A stretch of 64,000 nucleotides of DNA from Urechidicola croceus (GTDB lineage: Bacteria > Bacteroidota > Bacteroidia > Flavobacteriales > Flavobacteriaceae), in NCBI RefSeq assembly GCF_001761325.1, contig NZ_CP017478.1, forward strand, positions 1,881,501 to 1,945,500, given 5' to 3'. The position numbers and the translations under genes were made by a program. Positions 51,247-61,523 of the stretch are shown here, piece by piece. Each line of letters opens with the position of its first letter. Position 1 is the first letter of the stretch. Below the pieces are notes generated by a model. The model did no database searches. It saw only the letters and a list, made by a program, of their open reading frames with translations, and was not told where the DNA came from.

Positions 51247-52662
51247 CTAGTTCGTTAATAATGAATACACTTCATCTATAGAAGTTTCACCTAACTGAAC
51301 TAATTTAAGAGCATTGGTTTTTAATGTTTCAATTTTTTTATCCTCCAAATAAGCATCAATTTCTAACGCATTATTTTTTATTTGAAGAGTTAATTCTTTG
51401 GTAATAGGAATAATTTCATAGATGGCCTTTCTTCCCGAATATCCTGAATGAAAACAATTTTCACATCCAACTGCTTTATAATGAAACTCAAGGTCATCTT
51501 TCAAAAGGATATTTTCTGGAAGTAAATCTAATGATAATTTTTCTTTTTGTTTACAGTCATTACATAATTTACGAACCAATCTTTGTGCAACACTTACATT
51601 TAAAGTACTTGCAATTAAAAATGGTGGTATTCCCATATCAATCAATCTTGATATGGTTGCCCAAGCAGAGTTTGTATGAATGGTAGACAATACTAAATGA
51701 CCAGTTAAAGCTGCTCGAATAGCCATATTTGCTGTTTCAACATCTCGTATTTCACCTACCATAATAATGTCTGGATCTTGTCGTAAAAACGTTCGTAATG
51801 TACTCGCAAAATCCAATCCAATATTCTCTTTTAGTTGTACTTGATTGATTCCTTCCAATGTATATTCTATAGGATCTTCAATTGTCAAAATATTGGTGTC
51901 GTCATTATTCAACAATTTCAAAGTTGCATATAAAGTTGTTGTTTTACCAGAACCTGTAGGTCCAGAAATCAAAATAATTCCATTCGGATTTCGAATGCTT
52001 TCTTTATATCTTTTTAACTCAGTAACTGTAAAACCTAAATTATCTAAATCAATTGAAGATGTATCTTTAGCCAATAATCTCAACACTACTTTTTCACCAT
52101 ATAAAGTTGGTAATACTGATACACGAATGTCAAATTCATCTTGTTCATTCTTAATATTTATTCGTCCATCTTGAGGTAATCTTTTTTCAGAAATATCTAA
52201 TTGAGATAATATTTTTATCCTATTTACATAAGTAGGATATTCATGCGATTGAATGATGTAACGTTCAATTAATTTCCCATCTATTCGAAATCTCACTCTG
52301 CACTTTTCTTCAAAAATTTCAAAATGAATATCACTACTTCCCAATGATTTTGCCTCATTTATAATATTCAATAAAAAATCATCCGAGAACTGTAATTTGG
52401 AAATCTCACTTCCTTTTTTTCCTTTTCTATAATTGAGCGACAAATAACTTTGAATATTCTCAGAAGTATCAATAGTTAATTCAATGTTCTTACCTAGAAG
52501 TATTTGCAACTCTAATTGTAATTCGTCAATTTGAAGCGCATCAGTTTTGAATTTTATTGTTCCATTTTCGTTATCAATCGGAACAATTTTATAATGATGC
52601 GCTTGCTCGGCAGATATTAATTGCAATAATTGAGTTGGTATGTTGAATGGGTTGTTAGACAT
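51247..52662 (-). CDS. PilB/GspE-type assembly ATPase
   Basis: A 471-aa hexameric ATPase. Walker A 'LISGPTGSGKTTTLYATL' near residue 230, an Asp box and Walker B 'DPDIIMVGEIRDVETA', His box 'LVLSTIHTNSA'. The C-terminal tetracysteine zinc site (CNDC...CENC) marks extension rather than retraction ATPases. Powers pilin polymerisation. It lies 3 bp after the prepilin peptidase gene. Confidence 0.93.
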   Translation of the reverse strand: MSNNPFNIPTQLLQLISAEQAHHYKIVPIDNENGTIKFKTDALQIDELQLELQILLGKNIELTIDTSENIQSYLSLNYRKGKKGSEISKLQFSDDFLLNIINEAKSLGSSDIHFEIFEEKCRVRFRIDGKLIERYIIQSHEYPTYVNRIKILSQLDISEKRLPQDGRINIKNEQDEFDIRVSVLPTLYGEKVVLRLLAKDTSSIDLDNLGFTVTELKRYKESIRNPNGIILISGPTGSGKTTTLYATLKLLNNDDTNILTIEDPIEYTLEGINQVQLKENIGLDFASTLRTFLRQDPDIIMVGEIRDVETANMAIRAALTGHLVLSTIHTNSAWATISRLIDMGIPPFLIASTLNVSVAQRLVRKLCNDCKQKEKLSLDLLPENILLKDDLEFHYKAVGCENCFHSGYSGRKAIYEIIPITKELTLQIKNNALEIDAYLEDKKIETLKTNALKLVQLGETSIDEVYSLLTN

Positions 52663-52665
52663 AAA

Positions 52666-53148
52666 TTAATAAGAGTATATATTTATAACATCAAAAGACC
52701 AATCTATTAAAAAAATGATTGCTAAAAATACTGATTGCAATCCAGCCAATGGTACAGTATTATACTGCTGTGATTTTTTTAATACTGAAAATATTGTTAT
52801 TGCAAAAAAAAGTGAAAATGAGAACAAAATCAAAAAAGTTACTGTTGGAAACCCAACAGCAATACAAAGAAAAAACAGCGCATCTCCCATTCCAAATGTT
52901 TCATTCATATTTTTATGCAGTTTTAGTTTTGAATAAAGATAAATTATCAAAATTAGCACTCCTATTACACTTAAATTTATTAAAACAGTAGTCAAAACCA
53001 CCATATTATCAACTGATTTAAAATGAAAATATCCTAATAGAATACCGCAAGAAACAAACAGTAACAAATACACTTTTCTTTCCTTAAAATCTTGAAAGCA
53101 TATGGATATTAAATTTAGTAATAAAAGAATTTTAAGAAAGATTAACAT
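52666..53148 (-). CDS. Small prepilin peptidase (A24 family)
   Basis: A 160-aa integral membrane aspartic peptidase. The GxGD motif is present as FGMGD (about residues 85-89) and the first Asp is in QDFKERKV (about 20-27). It lacks the N-terminal methylase domain of full-length PilD, as is common in Bacteroidota. It should process the pilin encoded next door. Confidence 0.85.
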   Translation of the reverse strand: MLIFLKILLLLNLISICFQDFKERKVYLLLFVSCGILLGYFHFKSVDNMVVLTTVLINLSVIGVLILIIYLYSKLKLHKNMNETFGMGDALFFLCIAVGFPTVTFLILFSFSLFFAITIFSVLKKSQQYNTVPLAGLQSVFLAIIFLIDWSFDVINIYSY

Positions 53149-53196
53149 ATTTTACAAAACCATTTTTTTAATAAAATCTATTAATTATACTCGTAT

Positions 53197-53613
53197 TTAA
53201 TCCTTAACTACCTCTTTCAAATTTTGATCTTGATCTATTTCCCAAACGTTGTAAACACCATCTCCATCAAAATCTGCAATTGCAGTTGCTCTTGCTTTAA
53301 AAGTATTTGAAGTTGCTTCTAATATTTCATAATTATAATTTGCAGTGCCATTTTCATTCACTGTTTTAGGAACTTCAAAATCTATGTCATCAATATTAGA
53401 AGAATATTTGGAGTGCATATAAAAATACTGTCGCTCGGTATTGAATAAATGTTTTAATTGATTCTGAGCCTCAACACTTTTCGCCCTTGATATTAGCGGC
53501 ATTAAGGCTGGTAAAGCAATCAAAACCAAGATACCAATAATCACCAATGTTACCATTAATTCTTGTAAATTATAGGATGGAATTTTTTTAAATAGCAGAC
53601 TTTTATTTTTCAT
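53197..53613 (-). CDS. Type IV pilin / GspG-like major pseudopilin
   Basis: A 138-aa prepilin: a 13-residue basic leader, then YNLQELMVTLVIIGILVLIALP with the conserved Glu5. The residue before the cleavage site is Ser rather than the usual Gly. The C-terminal globular part has 'DFDGDGVYNVWEID', a calcium-binding loop typical of GspG-like proteins. First gene of the operon and probably its most expressed product. Confidence 0.88.
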   Translation of the reverse strand: MKNKSLLFKKIPSYNLQELMVTLVIIGILVLIALPALMPLISRAKSVEAQNQLKHLFNTERQYFYMHSKYSSNIDDIDFEVPKTVNENGTANYNYEILEATSNTFKARATAIADFDGDGVYNVWEIDQDQNLKEVVKD

Positions 53614-53804
53614 AAAATCGATTATTCTAATAATTCAAAATTACAAATTATTTGTTTTGGGTAAATTTAGTATTTTTATTTCTTTTAAAAGAAGAAATTT
53701 CTAATTGCTTCATATCTGTTTACATATCATAGTTAAATATTTTAAAAAAAATGATCATCATTTAGTTAACGTATTAATAATCTAAATTTAGAATATTTAA
53801 AATA

Positions 53805-53820
53805 TCACGGAAAACCGTGA
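53805..53820. promoter_or_regulatory. Perfect hairpin/palindrome upstream of the RHS operon
   Basis: TCACGG-AAAA-CCGTGA in the 275-bp divergent region between the pilin and RHS genes, 69 bases before the RHS start. It has no T-run, so an operator or 5'-UTR hairpin is likelier than a terminator. Confidence 0.45.
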
Positions 53821-53888
53821 GGAAAAATTTGAAAAATTTATATTACATTTATTTTATATAATTTTTTACTAATCAAAGATCTTTTTTT

Positions 53889-56800
53889 ATGAAAAAGTAC
53901 TATTTCTTTTTAATGTTTTGTTTTTTAATAAAAACATTAAATTCCCAGACACATCATCTTAAACCAAATATTACCAGTCCAAATGTTTCAAATTTAGGTA
54001 CTTATGGAAATATTCCGATAAATTATTTTACTGGAAAACCTAATATTTCCATTCCAATATATACACTTAATTCGGGGAATATTGAAGTGCCTATAGAATT
54101 GAGCTATCATCCTGATAATGTAAAGCCTAAAAGTCAACCTGGATGGGTAGGTTTTGGTTGGAACCTTAATTCAGGTGGTAGTATAACCAGGCAAGTCCGC
54201 GGACATATGGATGAATTTTATGGTAGTTATTGGAATAATATACACTTATATTCTGCATATTATCCATACCCTGATGGCTTAAGTCCACCTTTAGATAATG
54301 TTTTACATGGTAGTGATAGAATTAACGGACCTTCAAATTGGGCTGACACAAGTACTCTTTTGGATTATCTTTCATGGAATCAAAATTATCCTTTTCAATC
54401 TGATATATTGGCAGATGAGTTTAGTTTTAATTTTCTTGGATATAGTGGGAAGTTTTTTTATTCTGGAGAGAATAAAGGTTGGCAAGTTATTTCTGACCAT
54501 CATTTAAAAATTGAGTTGGTAGAAGGGGAAGAATTTTTAGAAAAAAATGATATTTATGATGCTATAGATGAATACACACCCAATAATTTGGTATACAGAC
54601 CAAGTTCTCACTATCAATCAAGGTATTTTGGAAAATTTCGAATTATAACTCCTGATGGAACTAAATATGAATTTGGAGGCAAAAAAGGGGTGGAAATGAC
54701 TTCCGCTTATGCAACAGAACAACCAACATTTTCAGTCAATACATGGCGTTTAGTAAAAATAATAGATGTAAATGGTAATATAGTTGATTTTGACTATAAA
54801 AGAAATTTACCCACATGTAACTTTTCATTTAGTGCATTTGATAGTAGTGTATCCTACCAAACTACAGGGAATCCTAATGAATCTAGTTCAGCAAGTAGCA
54901 TGTCAAGAGCTAGAACGGATCAATTGTCAAGTACATTTGTTTGGCCTATTTATTTAAAAAAAATTAGTTGTGCAACGGTAGATATTAATTTTAATTCTGT
55001 TCCTATGGCTAGAACGGAGAGTTTATATTATACAGACTCACAAATAAACAGGCCAAATGTAAAAGAACATGCATTGAACCCTAATAGGTACAAGTTTTAT
55101 CTTGTTGACAATCAAATATCAAATATCAAATGGGAAAAATTAAATACAATTGATATTCGAGATAAATCTGGAGGGAACAGAAGAGAAGTACATCAATTTA
55201 ATTATTCATCTAATGCAAATCAAAAATTAACATTAACTGATTATTTTAAAGCTACTCATTTATATCAAGAAAGAAAACACTTTTATTTTGATTACAATAA
55301 TATTAATTCATTTAATAATATAACTTGTGATGGTAATTATTCTGACCATTGGGGTTATCTAAATAAAATTAATGCTAATGACGCTCTTGTTTCAGCTGTT
55401 AATACTAAAAAAGCAGTAAATACTTCTTATCTAACTGATGGATTACTGAATAAAATAACTTATCCCACTGGAGGATTTACGCAATTTATTTGGGAACCAA
55501 ATGAATATTCAAAAGTCGTTTCAAAAAACAGACAAAGTTTATATACTAGTATTGGGTATGCTGGAGGTGTTAGAATTAAGGAAGTTAATTCATTTTCAGA
55601 TTCTAATGGAGTTTTAGTTTCTAGTAATAAATACTATTATAAAAAGAATTTTTCTAATTCTGCACCCATAAATAGCCTTACTTCAAGTGGTATACTTAAC
55701 GGTATTCCACAATATTATTTTTCATTTCAGAATAGACCATTTGATGGCGGAGGTGGAAGTACAAGTTTCCAAGTTGGAAATTTTAACTCTATTACAGGAT
55801 ATGGGTATAGTGGTCAAGGCTCACATATTGGTTATGATGAAGTTGTTGAAGAAAATATGGATGGTTCCTATTCTAAATATTATTATACGAGTTATGGACC
55901 TGATATTAATGGCAAAACGCATTATGACAAAAATCCAGTAAATTATACAGGTTTTGTTCCTTCTGAAGACACATATATGCCATATTCGCTATTAGATGTC
56001 GAAAGAGGCAAAAAAGTTGGCGTATTTCATTACAATCATGACAACAAATTAATAGAAAAGAACATAACCAAGTATAGATCCGACAATGGTAGATTTAATC
56101 AATACATAAGAACAATACCAATGATTGTTTCTGTTGCAACTAATAGTGGCAGTAATAATATTACACTTATTTCTGCAACAAAAGAGTTTACTTATAACTA
56201 TTATCCAATTGAAGAAATTAAAACATCTTATGATTTAAATGGTAATAACCCAATAGTTAATATTACTAAATTTGAATATAATGGTTACGACCAAATAAGT
56301 AAACTTAAAAAGTATGACAGCGATAATTCAGAATTTGTTACTGAGTTTAAATACCCTCATAACTATACATCTAATTCTGTGTTTTTAGCGATGAAAAATA
56401 AAAATTTCATTTCACCAATTGTTAATGAAAGAAATTTGAAAAATAATTCTCAGATTAATGCAATGAAAACAAATTATTTTTCTCCTTACCCAAATATTTA
56501 TGTTCCTAGTAATATAAAAAAACAAAAAAATAATTTTGCTACTGAAGAAGTTATTGAAGAGTTTCTCAACTATGATGCTAAGGGCAACCTACTTGAAATG
56601 TCAAAAGAAAATGGAGTGAAAGAAATTTATATTTGGGGTTACCAATCTCAATATCCTGTTGCAAAAGTCGTGATTAAAAATAAAACTTATTTTGAGATTG
56701 AGGCTGTTTTAAATATGAGTGTTATTTCCAACCCTGTTACTATCGACTTTGATATGATAACTGAACTTGATAAAATAAGGCAAAATTTTCCAAATGCAAT

Positions 56801-56969
56801 GGTAACAACTTATACTTATGATAATACTTATGGGTCAATTACGAGTATTACGGACCCTAAAGGGCGATCAATATTTTATGTTTATGATGATATACATAGA
56901 TTGAAATTTATAAAAGACCATGAAGGAAAAGTGTTAAATGAGTATAAATATAATTACAAAACAAACTAA
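53889..56969 (+). CDS. Exported RHS/YD-repeat N-terminal partner protein
   Basis: A 1,026-aa protein with signal peptide (MKKYYFFLMFCFLIKTLNSQ). 'SPNVSNLGTYGNIPINYFTGKPNISIPIY' and 'PGWVGFGWNLNSGGSITRQVRG' are typical of the N-terminal component of Bacteroidota RHS pairs. A YD-type repeat closes the protein ('YGSITSITDPKGRSIFYVYDDIHRL'). It probably forms or caps the RHS shell with the next gene, 5 bp downstream, which carries the toxin. Confidence 0.8.
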   Translation: MKKYYFFLMFCFLIKTLNSQTHHLKPNITSPNVSNLGTYGNIPINYFTGKPNISIPIYTLNSGNIEVPIELSYHPDNVKPKSQPGWVGFGWNLNSGGSITRQVRGHMDEFYGSYWNNIHLYSAYYPYPDGLSPPLDNVLHGSDRINGPSNWADTSTLLDYLSWNQNYPFQSDILADEFSFNFLGYSGKFFYSGENKGWQVISDHHLKIELVEGEEFLEKNDIYDAIDEYTPNNLVYRPSSHYQSRYFGKFRIITPDGTKYEFGGKKGVEMTSAYATEQPTFSVNTWRLVKIIDVNGNIVDFDYKRNLPTCNFSFSAFDSSVSYQTTGNPNESSSASSMSRARTDQLSSTFVWPIYLKKISCATVDINFNSVPMARTESLYYTDSQINRPNVKEHALNPNRYKFYLVDNQISNIKWEKLNTIDIRDKSGGNRREVHQFNYSSNANQKLTLTDYFKATHLYQERKHFYFDYNNINSFNNITCDGNYSDHWGYLNKINANDALVSAVNTKKAVNTSYLTDGLLNKITYPTGGFTQFIWEPNEYSKVVSKNRQSLYTSIGYAGGVRIKEVNSFSDSNGVLVSSNKYYYKKNFSNSAPINSLTSSGILNGIPQYYFSFQNRPFDGGGGSTSFQVGNFNSITGYGYSGQGSHIGYDEVVEENMDGSYSKYYYTSYGPDINGKTHYDKNPVNYTGFVPSEDTYMPYSLLDVERGKKVGVFHYNHDNKLIEKNITKYRSDNGRFNQYIRTIPMIVSVATNSGSNNITLISATKEFTYNYYPIEEIKTSYDLNGNNPIVNITKFEYNGYDQISKLKKYDSDNSEFVTEFKYPHNYTSNSVFLAMKNKNFISPIVNERNLKNNSQINAMKTNYFSPYPNIYVPSNIKKQKNNFATEEVIEEFLNYDAKGNLLEMSKENGVKEIYIWGYQSQYPVAKVVIKNKTYFEIEAVLNMSVISNPVTIDFDMITELDKIRQNFPNAMVTTYTYDNTYGSITSITDPKGRSIFYVYDDIHRLKFIKDHEGKVLNEYKYNYKTN

Positions 56970-56974
56970 AAGAT

Positions 56975-59900
56975 ATGAAAAAGTTTATTTTACTAATCAT
57001 TGTTTTAATTAATTTTATTTCTTTCGGTCAAGTAAGTCAAGACCAAAATTATATTCATTCAATAAAATATAGAACACCTTTTGATGAAAATAGTTTACCT
57101 TCTGAACTCTCTCAAAAGGATAAGAAAATTGAAACTGTAACTTATTTTGATGGGCTTGGCAGACCAATTCAAACTATTGATTTAAGAGTAGGTGGTAGTA
57201 GTTCTCGTCATGATGCAGTAACTCATATTGAATATGATGAATATGGTAAAGACAGTAAAAGTTATTTACCCTATGCTGTAGCAAATAATAATGGAACTTT
57301 TAGAACTGACAATCCTAAAACAAAAACTTTACAGTTTTATAATGTTCCCAAATATGAGAATACTTCTAATCCTTATTCCGAAAATCATTATGAAAATTCT
57401 CCATTAAATAGAATAATAGAGACTGGTGCACCAGGACAGTCATGGGAAGTAGATAAAAACTCCGACAATGATCATACAATTAAATATAATTCTACATCTA
57501 ATATTTCTTCTGATGATGTTATCAATTTTAAAATATATTTTGATGGAAATGACACATCAAAACCTATACTTTCGAGAGAAAATGGGCATTATGCTTCTGG
57601 GAGTTTATATAAAAACATTATAAAAAATGAAAATTGGATAACTTCTGATGGTAATAACAATACAACAGAAGAATTTAAAAATAAGTTAGGTCAAATTATT
57701 TTAAAAAGAACTTTTAATAATGATGAAAGACATGATACTTATTATGTATATGATGATTATGGTAATTTAACTTTTGTACTTCCACCAAAAGTAACCCATG
57801 AATGGTTAATTATTGATCCAACTGCTACTTATCAAGATATGGATGTTTCATATGATGAAACTTCATTTACAATCCCATTCAATACACCTCAACAAGGATC
57901 AGGAGGTATTACAATAAAAATAATAAACGACCAATTATCTGTTTATTACGGCAGTTATTTTCCTGTAGTTACATACAATAGTAATGGTTCAAGTGGAATT
58001 GCAAACGCAACAAAACTAAAAAGTGGAAAAATTATTCAAATTCCTTCCTCAATTCCTATACCTGACATGTATTTAGGTACTGAAACACGAACTAATGATT
58101 TAGGTGAAACTTTTACTGTTAGAATAGAAATTGAGGATGGATATTTAAAACAAACACCTAGCGCTCACACTTATATTCATAGTCTTGGTTTAAATTATAC
58201 AAGAGATCTTTCAGGAATTAATAATCCAGGATCTAATGTTGCAGATCAATCAATTTTAGATGAATTATGTTATCAATACAAATACGATCATAAAAATAGA
58301 CTTATAGAAAAGAAAATTCCTGGTAAAGGTTGGGAATATATAATATATAATAACCTTGATTTACCAATACTTACTCAAAACCACTTTCAAAAGGCAAAAA
58401 GTCCAGATGAATGGACTTTTAAAAAGTATGATGAATTCGATAGAATAGTATATTCAGGAATATATAAGTTCAATTCTACAAGAGAAAATTTACAAAATAC
58501 TGTTAATGCTCAAACTGATTTATGGGAAGAAAGAATTACTTCTCAGACAACAATGGCAGATGGAACTAAGTTGTTTTATACTAACAATACATTTCCTAAC
58601 AATAATGATTTAATTGTTTTAACTGAGAATTATTATGACAAATATGGTTCAATAGGTCATCACTCTACAAGCGTATTTGGCGTTCCAGTAAATAACTCAA
58701 ATCTACAAGGATTGCTTCTTTCTACAGAGAATCGAATATTAGATTCTGATCAATGGCAAAAAAACAGAAAATCTTATGATGCTAAAGCAAATGTAGTATG
58801 GGATGCTACCAATTATATGTCAGACGCAAATTCTTATAATGGTGCCTATGAGTATAATTATATTAGGACAACTTTTGAAGGCAATATTGATGCAGTAGAT
58901 ACAAGACAAAGACAAACTCCTACTTCTCCATATCAACTAATTAAAAAGAGGTACTTTTTTGATCATGCAGGTCGATCAACAAGAACATTGCATACCGTTA
59001 ACTCACAATTATATGAAGATATCTCATTTAACAAATACGATAATTTAGGTGTTTTAGAAAAAAAAGGTATTGGCAACACTACTGCAAACCCTTTACAGTG
59101 GGTCGACTATAAATATAATGTAAGAGGTTGGATTAAAGAAATCAATAATATTGCATATTTAGGAGATGATTTATTTGCGTACAAATTAAATTATGACTCA
59201 AAAGAGATGAATTCACCCAATTCTGTTCTCTATAATGGTCATATAAGTGAAAATTTATGGAGAACTGTTAATGATGAGATTGGAACACCAAAAACAAGAG
59301 GATATGCCTATACATATGATGATTTAAATCGATTAACAAATGCCGATTTTGGAGTTAAAACTGGTAGTATTTATAATTTAACATCAGGTTTTGATGTGAA
59401 TATTGGAGAATATGATAAAAATGGTAATATTAAAAGATTAAAACGAGATAATCTTACCGAAACAATAGATGACCTTACTTACTCCTACATGTATAATGGA
59501 TTAAGTAACAAATTAATGAATGTTTTAGACCTTGCAAGTGGTAGTGATTCTCAAAAAGGATTTAACGATGTTAATTTAGGAACAGGCCCACCAGACTTCA
59601 CTTACGATTATAATGGAAATTTAAAAGCAGATTATAATAAACGTTTTTATTTTATTGAGTATAATCATCTTGACTTACCAAAACTCTACAATAGTATGAA
59701 TTATGGTAATAAATTAGAACTAAAATATAATTCTTCTGGTGAAAAAATTCAAAAAATTAAAAAAATACCTGGTAATCCTGATGTTGTAACAAGTTATTTT
59801 GGAGATTTTATTTATGTTGACAACGAGTTAACATATATAAAACATGCTGAGGGATATTTACAACCCGCTTCAACAGTAGGTAATTTTGATTTTGTATATA

Positions 59901-60784
59901 CATTTAAGGATCACTTAGGTAATATTAGATTAACATATTCTGATTTAGATGGAGATAATTCAATAGATGCACCCTCAGAAGTTTTAAGTGAAAAAAATTA
60001 CTACCCATTTGGTTTAAAACATGAAGGTTACAATGAAGGAACTATTATGGATTATCCTTTTGGATATAATGGAAAGGAAGAAACTAAAGAAATTGGTGTA
60101 AATTTGCTTGATTTTGGTGCGAGAAATTATGATGCATCTTTAGGTAGATGGATGAATTTAGATCCATTATCTGAACTTGGTCGTAGATGGTCTCCATATA
60201 CATTTGCTTTTAACAATCCTGTTAGATTTGTTGATCCTGATGGTATGTGGCCAAAATGGAGTTCAGTTTTAGATGCAGTACAAACTGGTTTAGACGTAGT
60301 TGGCATGATTCCTGGTGTTGGTAACGCAGCCGATTTAATTAATGCAGGTGTTTCCGTTGCTCGAGGTGATTATGCTGGTGCAGCATTAAATTTAGCAGCA
60401 GCAGTTCCGGGAGCAGGGCAAGCAGTTACAGCGCTAAAAATAGCAAAAAAAGCCGCTAAAGTAGCTGATAAGGTAAATGATGCAAAAAAGGCTGTTAAAG
60501 TAGTCGATAAGGCTAGTGATGTAAAAAAAGTAATTCCTAAAACACCAAGAGGTAAAGGAAGTGTAGAGCCGAGTAAACGTGATCCTAAAAGAGTTATTTC
60601 TAAAAAAGAAAAAAAGGAAATGCTTGATGATAATGGTGGAAAATGTGAAAAATGCTCCAAAGATTTAGAGCTTGATGACGCAAAAGCACATCACATAGAA
60701 AGACATGCAGATGGAGGACCAACTACTAAAGAAAATACAGCAATTCTGTGTGATGGTTGCCATAAAGAGGTGCATCGAAAATAA
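56975..60784 (+). CDS. RHS toxin with C-terminal HNH nuclease
   Basis: A 1,269-aa protein: signal peptide (ends SFGQV), a DUF6443-like domain (about 25-170), YD repeats, the RHS core with 'NPVRFVDPDGMWP' near residue 1,090, a hydrophobic Ala/Val-rich pre-toxin helix region (about 1,105-1,195), then an HNH domain ('CEKCSKDLELDDAKAHHIERHADGG ... CDGCHKEVHRK', about 1,223-1,269). The shell would encapsulate the toxin, which degrades DNA in rivals. Export is probably through the Sec system and then a surface secretion route. Confidence 0.9.
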   Translation: MKKFILLIIVLINFISFGQVSQDQNYIHSIKYRTPFDENSLPSELSQKDKKIETVTYFDGLGRPIQTIDLRVGGSSSRHDAVTHIEYDEYGKDSKSYLPYAVANNNGTFRTDNPKTKTLQFYNVPKYENTSNPYSENHYENSPLNRIIETGAPGQSWEVDKNSDNDHTIKYNSTSNISSDDVINFKIYFDGNDTSKPILSRENGHYASGSLYKNIIKNENWITSDGNNNTTEEFKNKLGQIILKRTFNNDERHDTYYVYDDYGNLTFVLPPKVTHEWLIIDPTATYQDMDVSYDETSFTIPFNTPQQGSGGITIKIINDQLSVYYGSYFPVVTYNSNGSSGIANATKLKSGKIIQIPSSIPIPDMYLGTETRTNDLGETFTVRIEIEDGYLKQTPSAHTYIHSLGLNYTRDLSGINNPGSNVADQSILDELCYQYKYDHKNRLIEKKIPGKGWEYIIYNNLDLPILTQNHFQKAKSPDEWTFKKYDEFDRIVYSGIYKFNSTRENLQNTVNAQTDLWEERITSQTTMADGTKLFYTNNTFPNNNDLIVLTENYYDKYGSIGHHSTSVFGVPVNNSNLQGLLLSTENRILDSDQWQKNRKSYDAKANVVWDATNYMSDANSYNGAYEYNYIRTTFEGNIDAVDTRQRQTPTSPYQLIKKRYFFDHAGRSTRTLHTVNSQLYEDISFNKYDNLGVLEKKGIGNTTANPLQWVDYKYNVRGWIKEINNIAYLGDDLFAYKLNYDSKEMNSPNSVLYNGHISENLWRTVNDEIGTPKTRGYAYTYDDLNRLTNADFGVKTGSIYNLTSGFDVNIGEYDKNGNIKRLKRDNLTETIDDLTYSYMYNGLSNKLMNVLDLASGSDSQKGFNDVNLGTGPPDFTYDYNGNLKADYNKRFYFIEYNHLDLPKLYNSMNYGNKLELKYNSSGEKIQKIKKIPGNPDVVTSYFGDFIYVDNELTYIKHAEGYLQPASTVGNFDFVYTFKDHLGNIRLTYSDLDGDNSIDAPSEVLSEKNYYPFGLKHEGYNEGTIMDYPFGYNGKEETKEIGVNLLDFGARNYDASLGRWMNLDPLSELGRRWSPYTFAFNNPVRFVDPDGMWPKWSSVLDAVQTGLDVVGMIPGVGNAADLINAGVSVARGDYAGAALNLAAAVPGAGQAVTALKIAKKAAKVADKVNDAKKAVKVVDKASDVKKVIPKTPRGKGSVEPSKRDPKRVISKKEKKEMLDDNGGKCEKCSKDLELDDAKAHHIERHADGGPTTKENTAILCDGCHKEVHRK

Positions 60785-60790
60785 TTAAAT

Positions 60791-61510
60791 ATGAATAATA
60801 TCTTAAAAGAAATAGAATCTAATATAAATAACTATGGTCATCATATAACCATAGTTACTGAAGGTTTATACCCAAGATTTGCTTATACTATTGGAGCTCT
60901 TGATAAGGTTAATTTTGAAATTATTTTTGCAGGAGGTATATTTTATTCAAATAAAGAAGTTAGCAAAATAATTAATATTATTATTGAAAAACTTGAAGAA
61001 AAAAAGAATTGGGTATCCTTTAAATTGGAAATAGACATATTAGGTGTTTTTACATTATCAGAAGTTGATAGTTCTTGGTCTAAATTATTGATGTTGGGAG
61101 CATATGATTTTTACAATAAGAATGAAATACCAACTTTACAAATAATACCCGACATAAATCATTATACTTTTGATATTCCTAAATTAAAGAATAACTTTAA
61201 TCCCTCTAAAGAACCCGTTTGGAAATATTTAGTAGATGAATGGGATTATTCTGTTGCAAAGAATGTTACTGTTGTGACCAATTTAGATGCTCTTTTTGGT
61301 CAACCTATTACAGAGGTTATGAGATGGGAGGAAGATGAATGGGAAATGTTTTCCGGAGCAGGTCCTGATGTGGAAAAAGAAGAAATTAGAATAGTTCCTA
61401 TAGGTTTACTTTTAGGTTTAGACAATTCTATTTCTCAGGCTCTTAAACTAGATATAGGTAAAGGGATGTGGAGAGATAAATCGGATATGAAATGGAATAA
61501 ATGGGGTTAA
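60791..61510 (+). CDS. DUF4262 protein, likely immunity protein
   Basis: A 239-aa cytoplasmic protein. 'GHHITIVTEGLYPRFAYTIGALD' at residues about 16-38 is the DUF4262 signature, a family seen beside polymorphic toxins. It begins 6 bp after the HNH toxin gene. Role as the cognate immunity protein is inferred from position and family. Confidence 0.75.
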   Translation: MNNILKEIESNINNYGHHITIVTEGLYPRFAYTIGALDKVNFEIIFAGGIFYSNKEVSKIINIIIEKLEEKKNWVSFKLEIDILGVFTLSEVDSSWSKLLMLGAYDFYNKNEIPTLQIIPDINHYTFDIPKLKNNFNPSKEPVWKYLVDEWDYSVAKNVTVVTNLDALFGQPITEVMRWEEDEWEMFSGAGPDVEKEEIRIVPIGLLLGLDNSISQALKLDIGKGMWRDKSDMKWNKWG

Positions 61511-61523
61511 TTTAAAGATAGAT

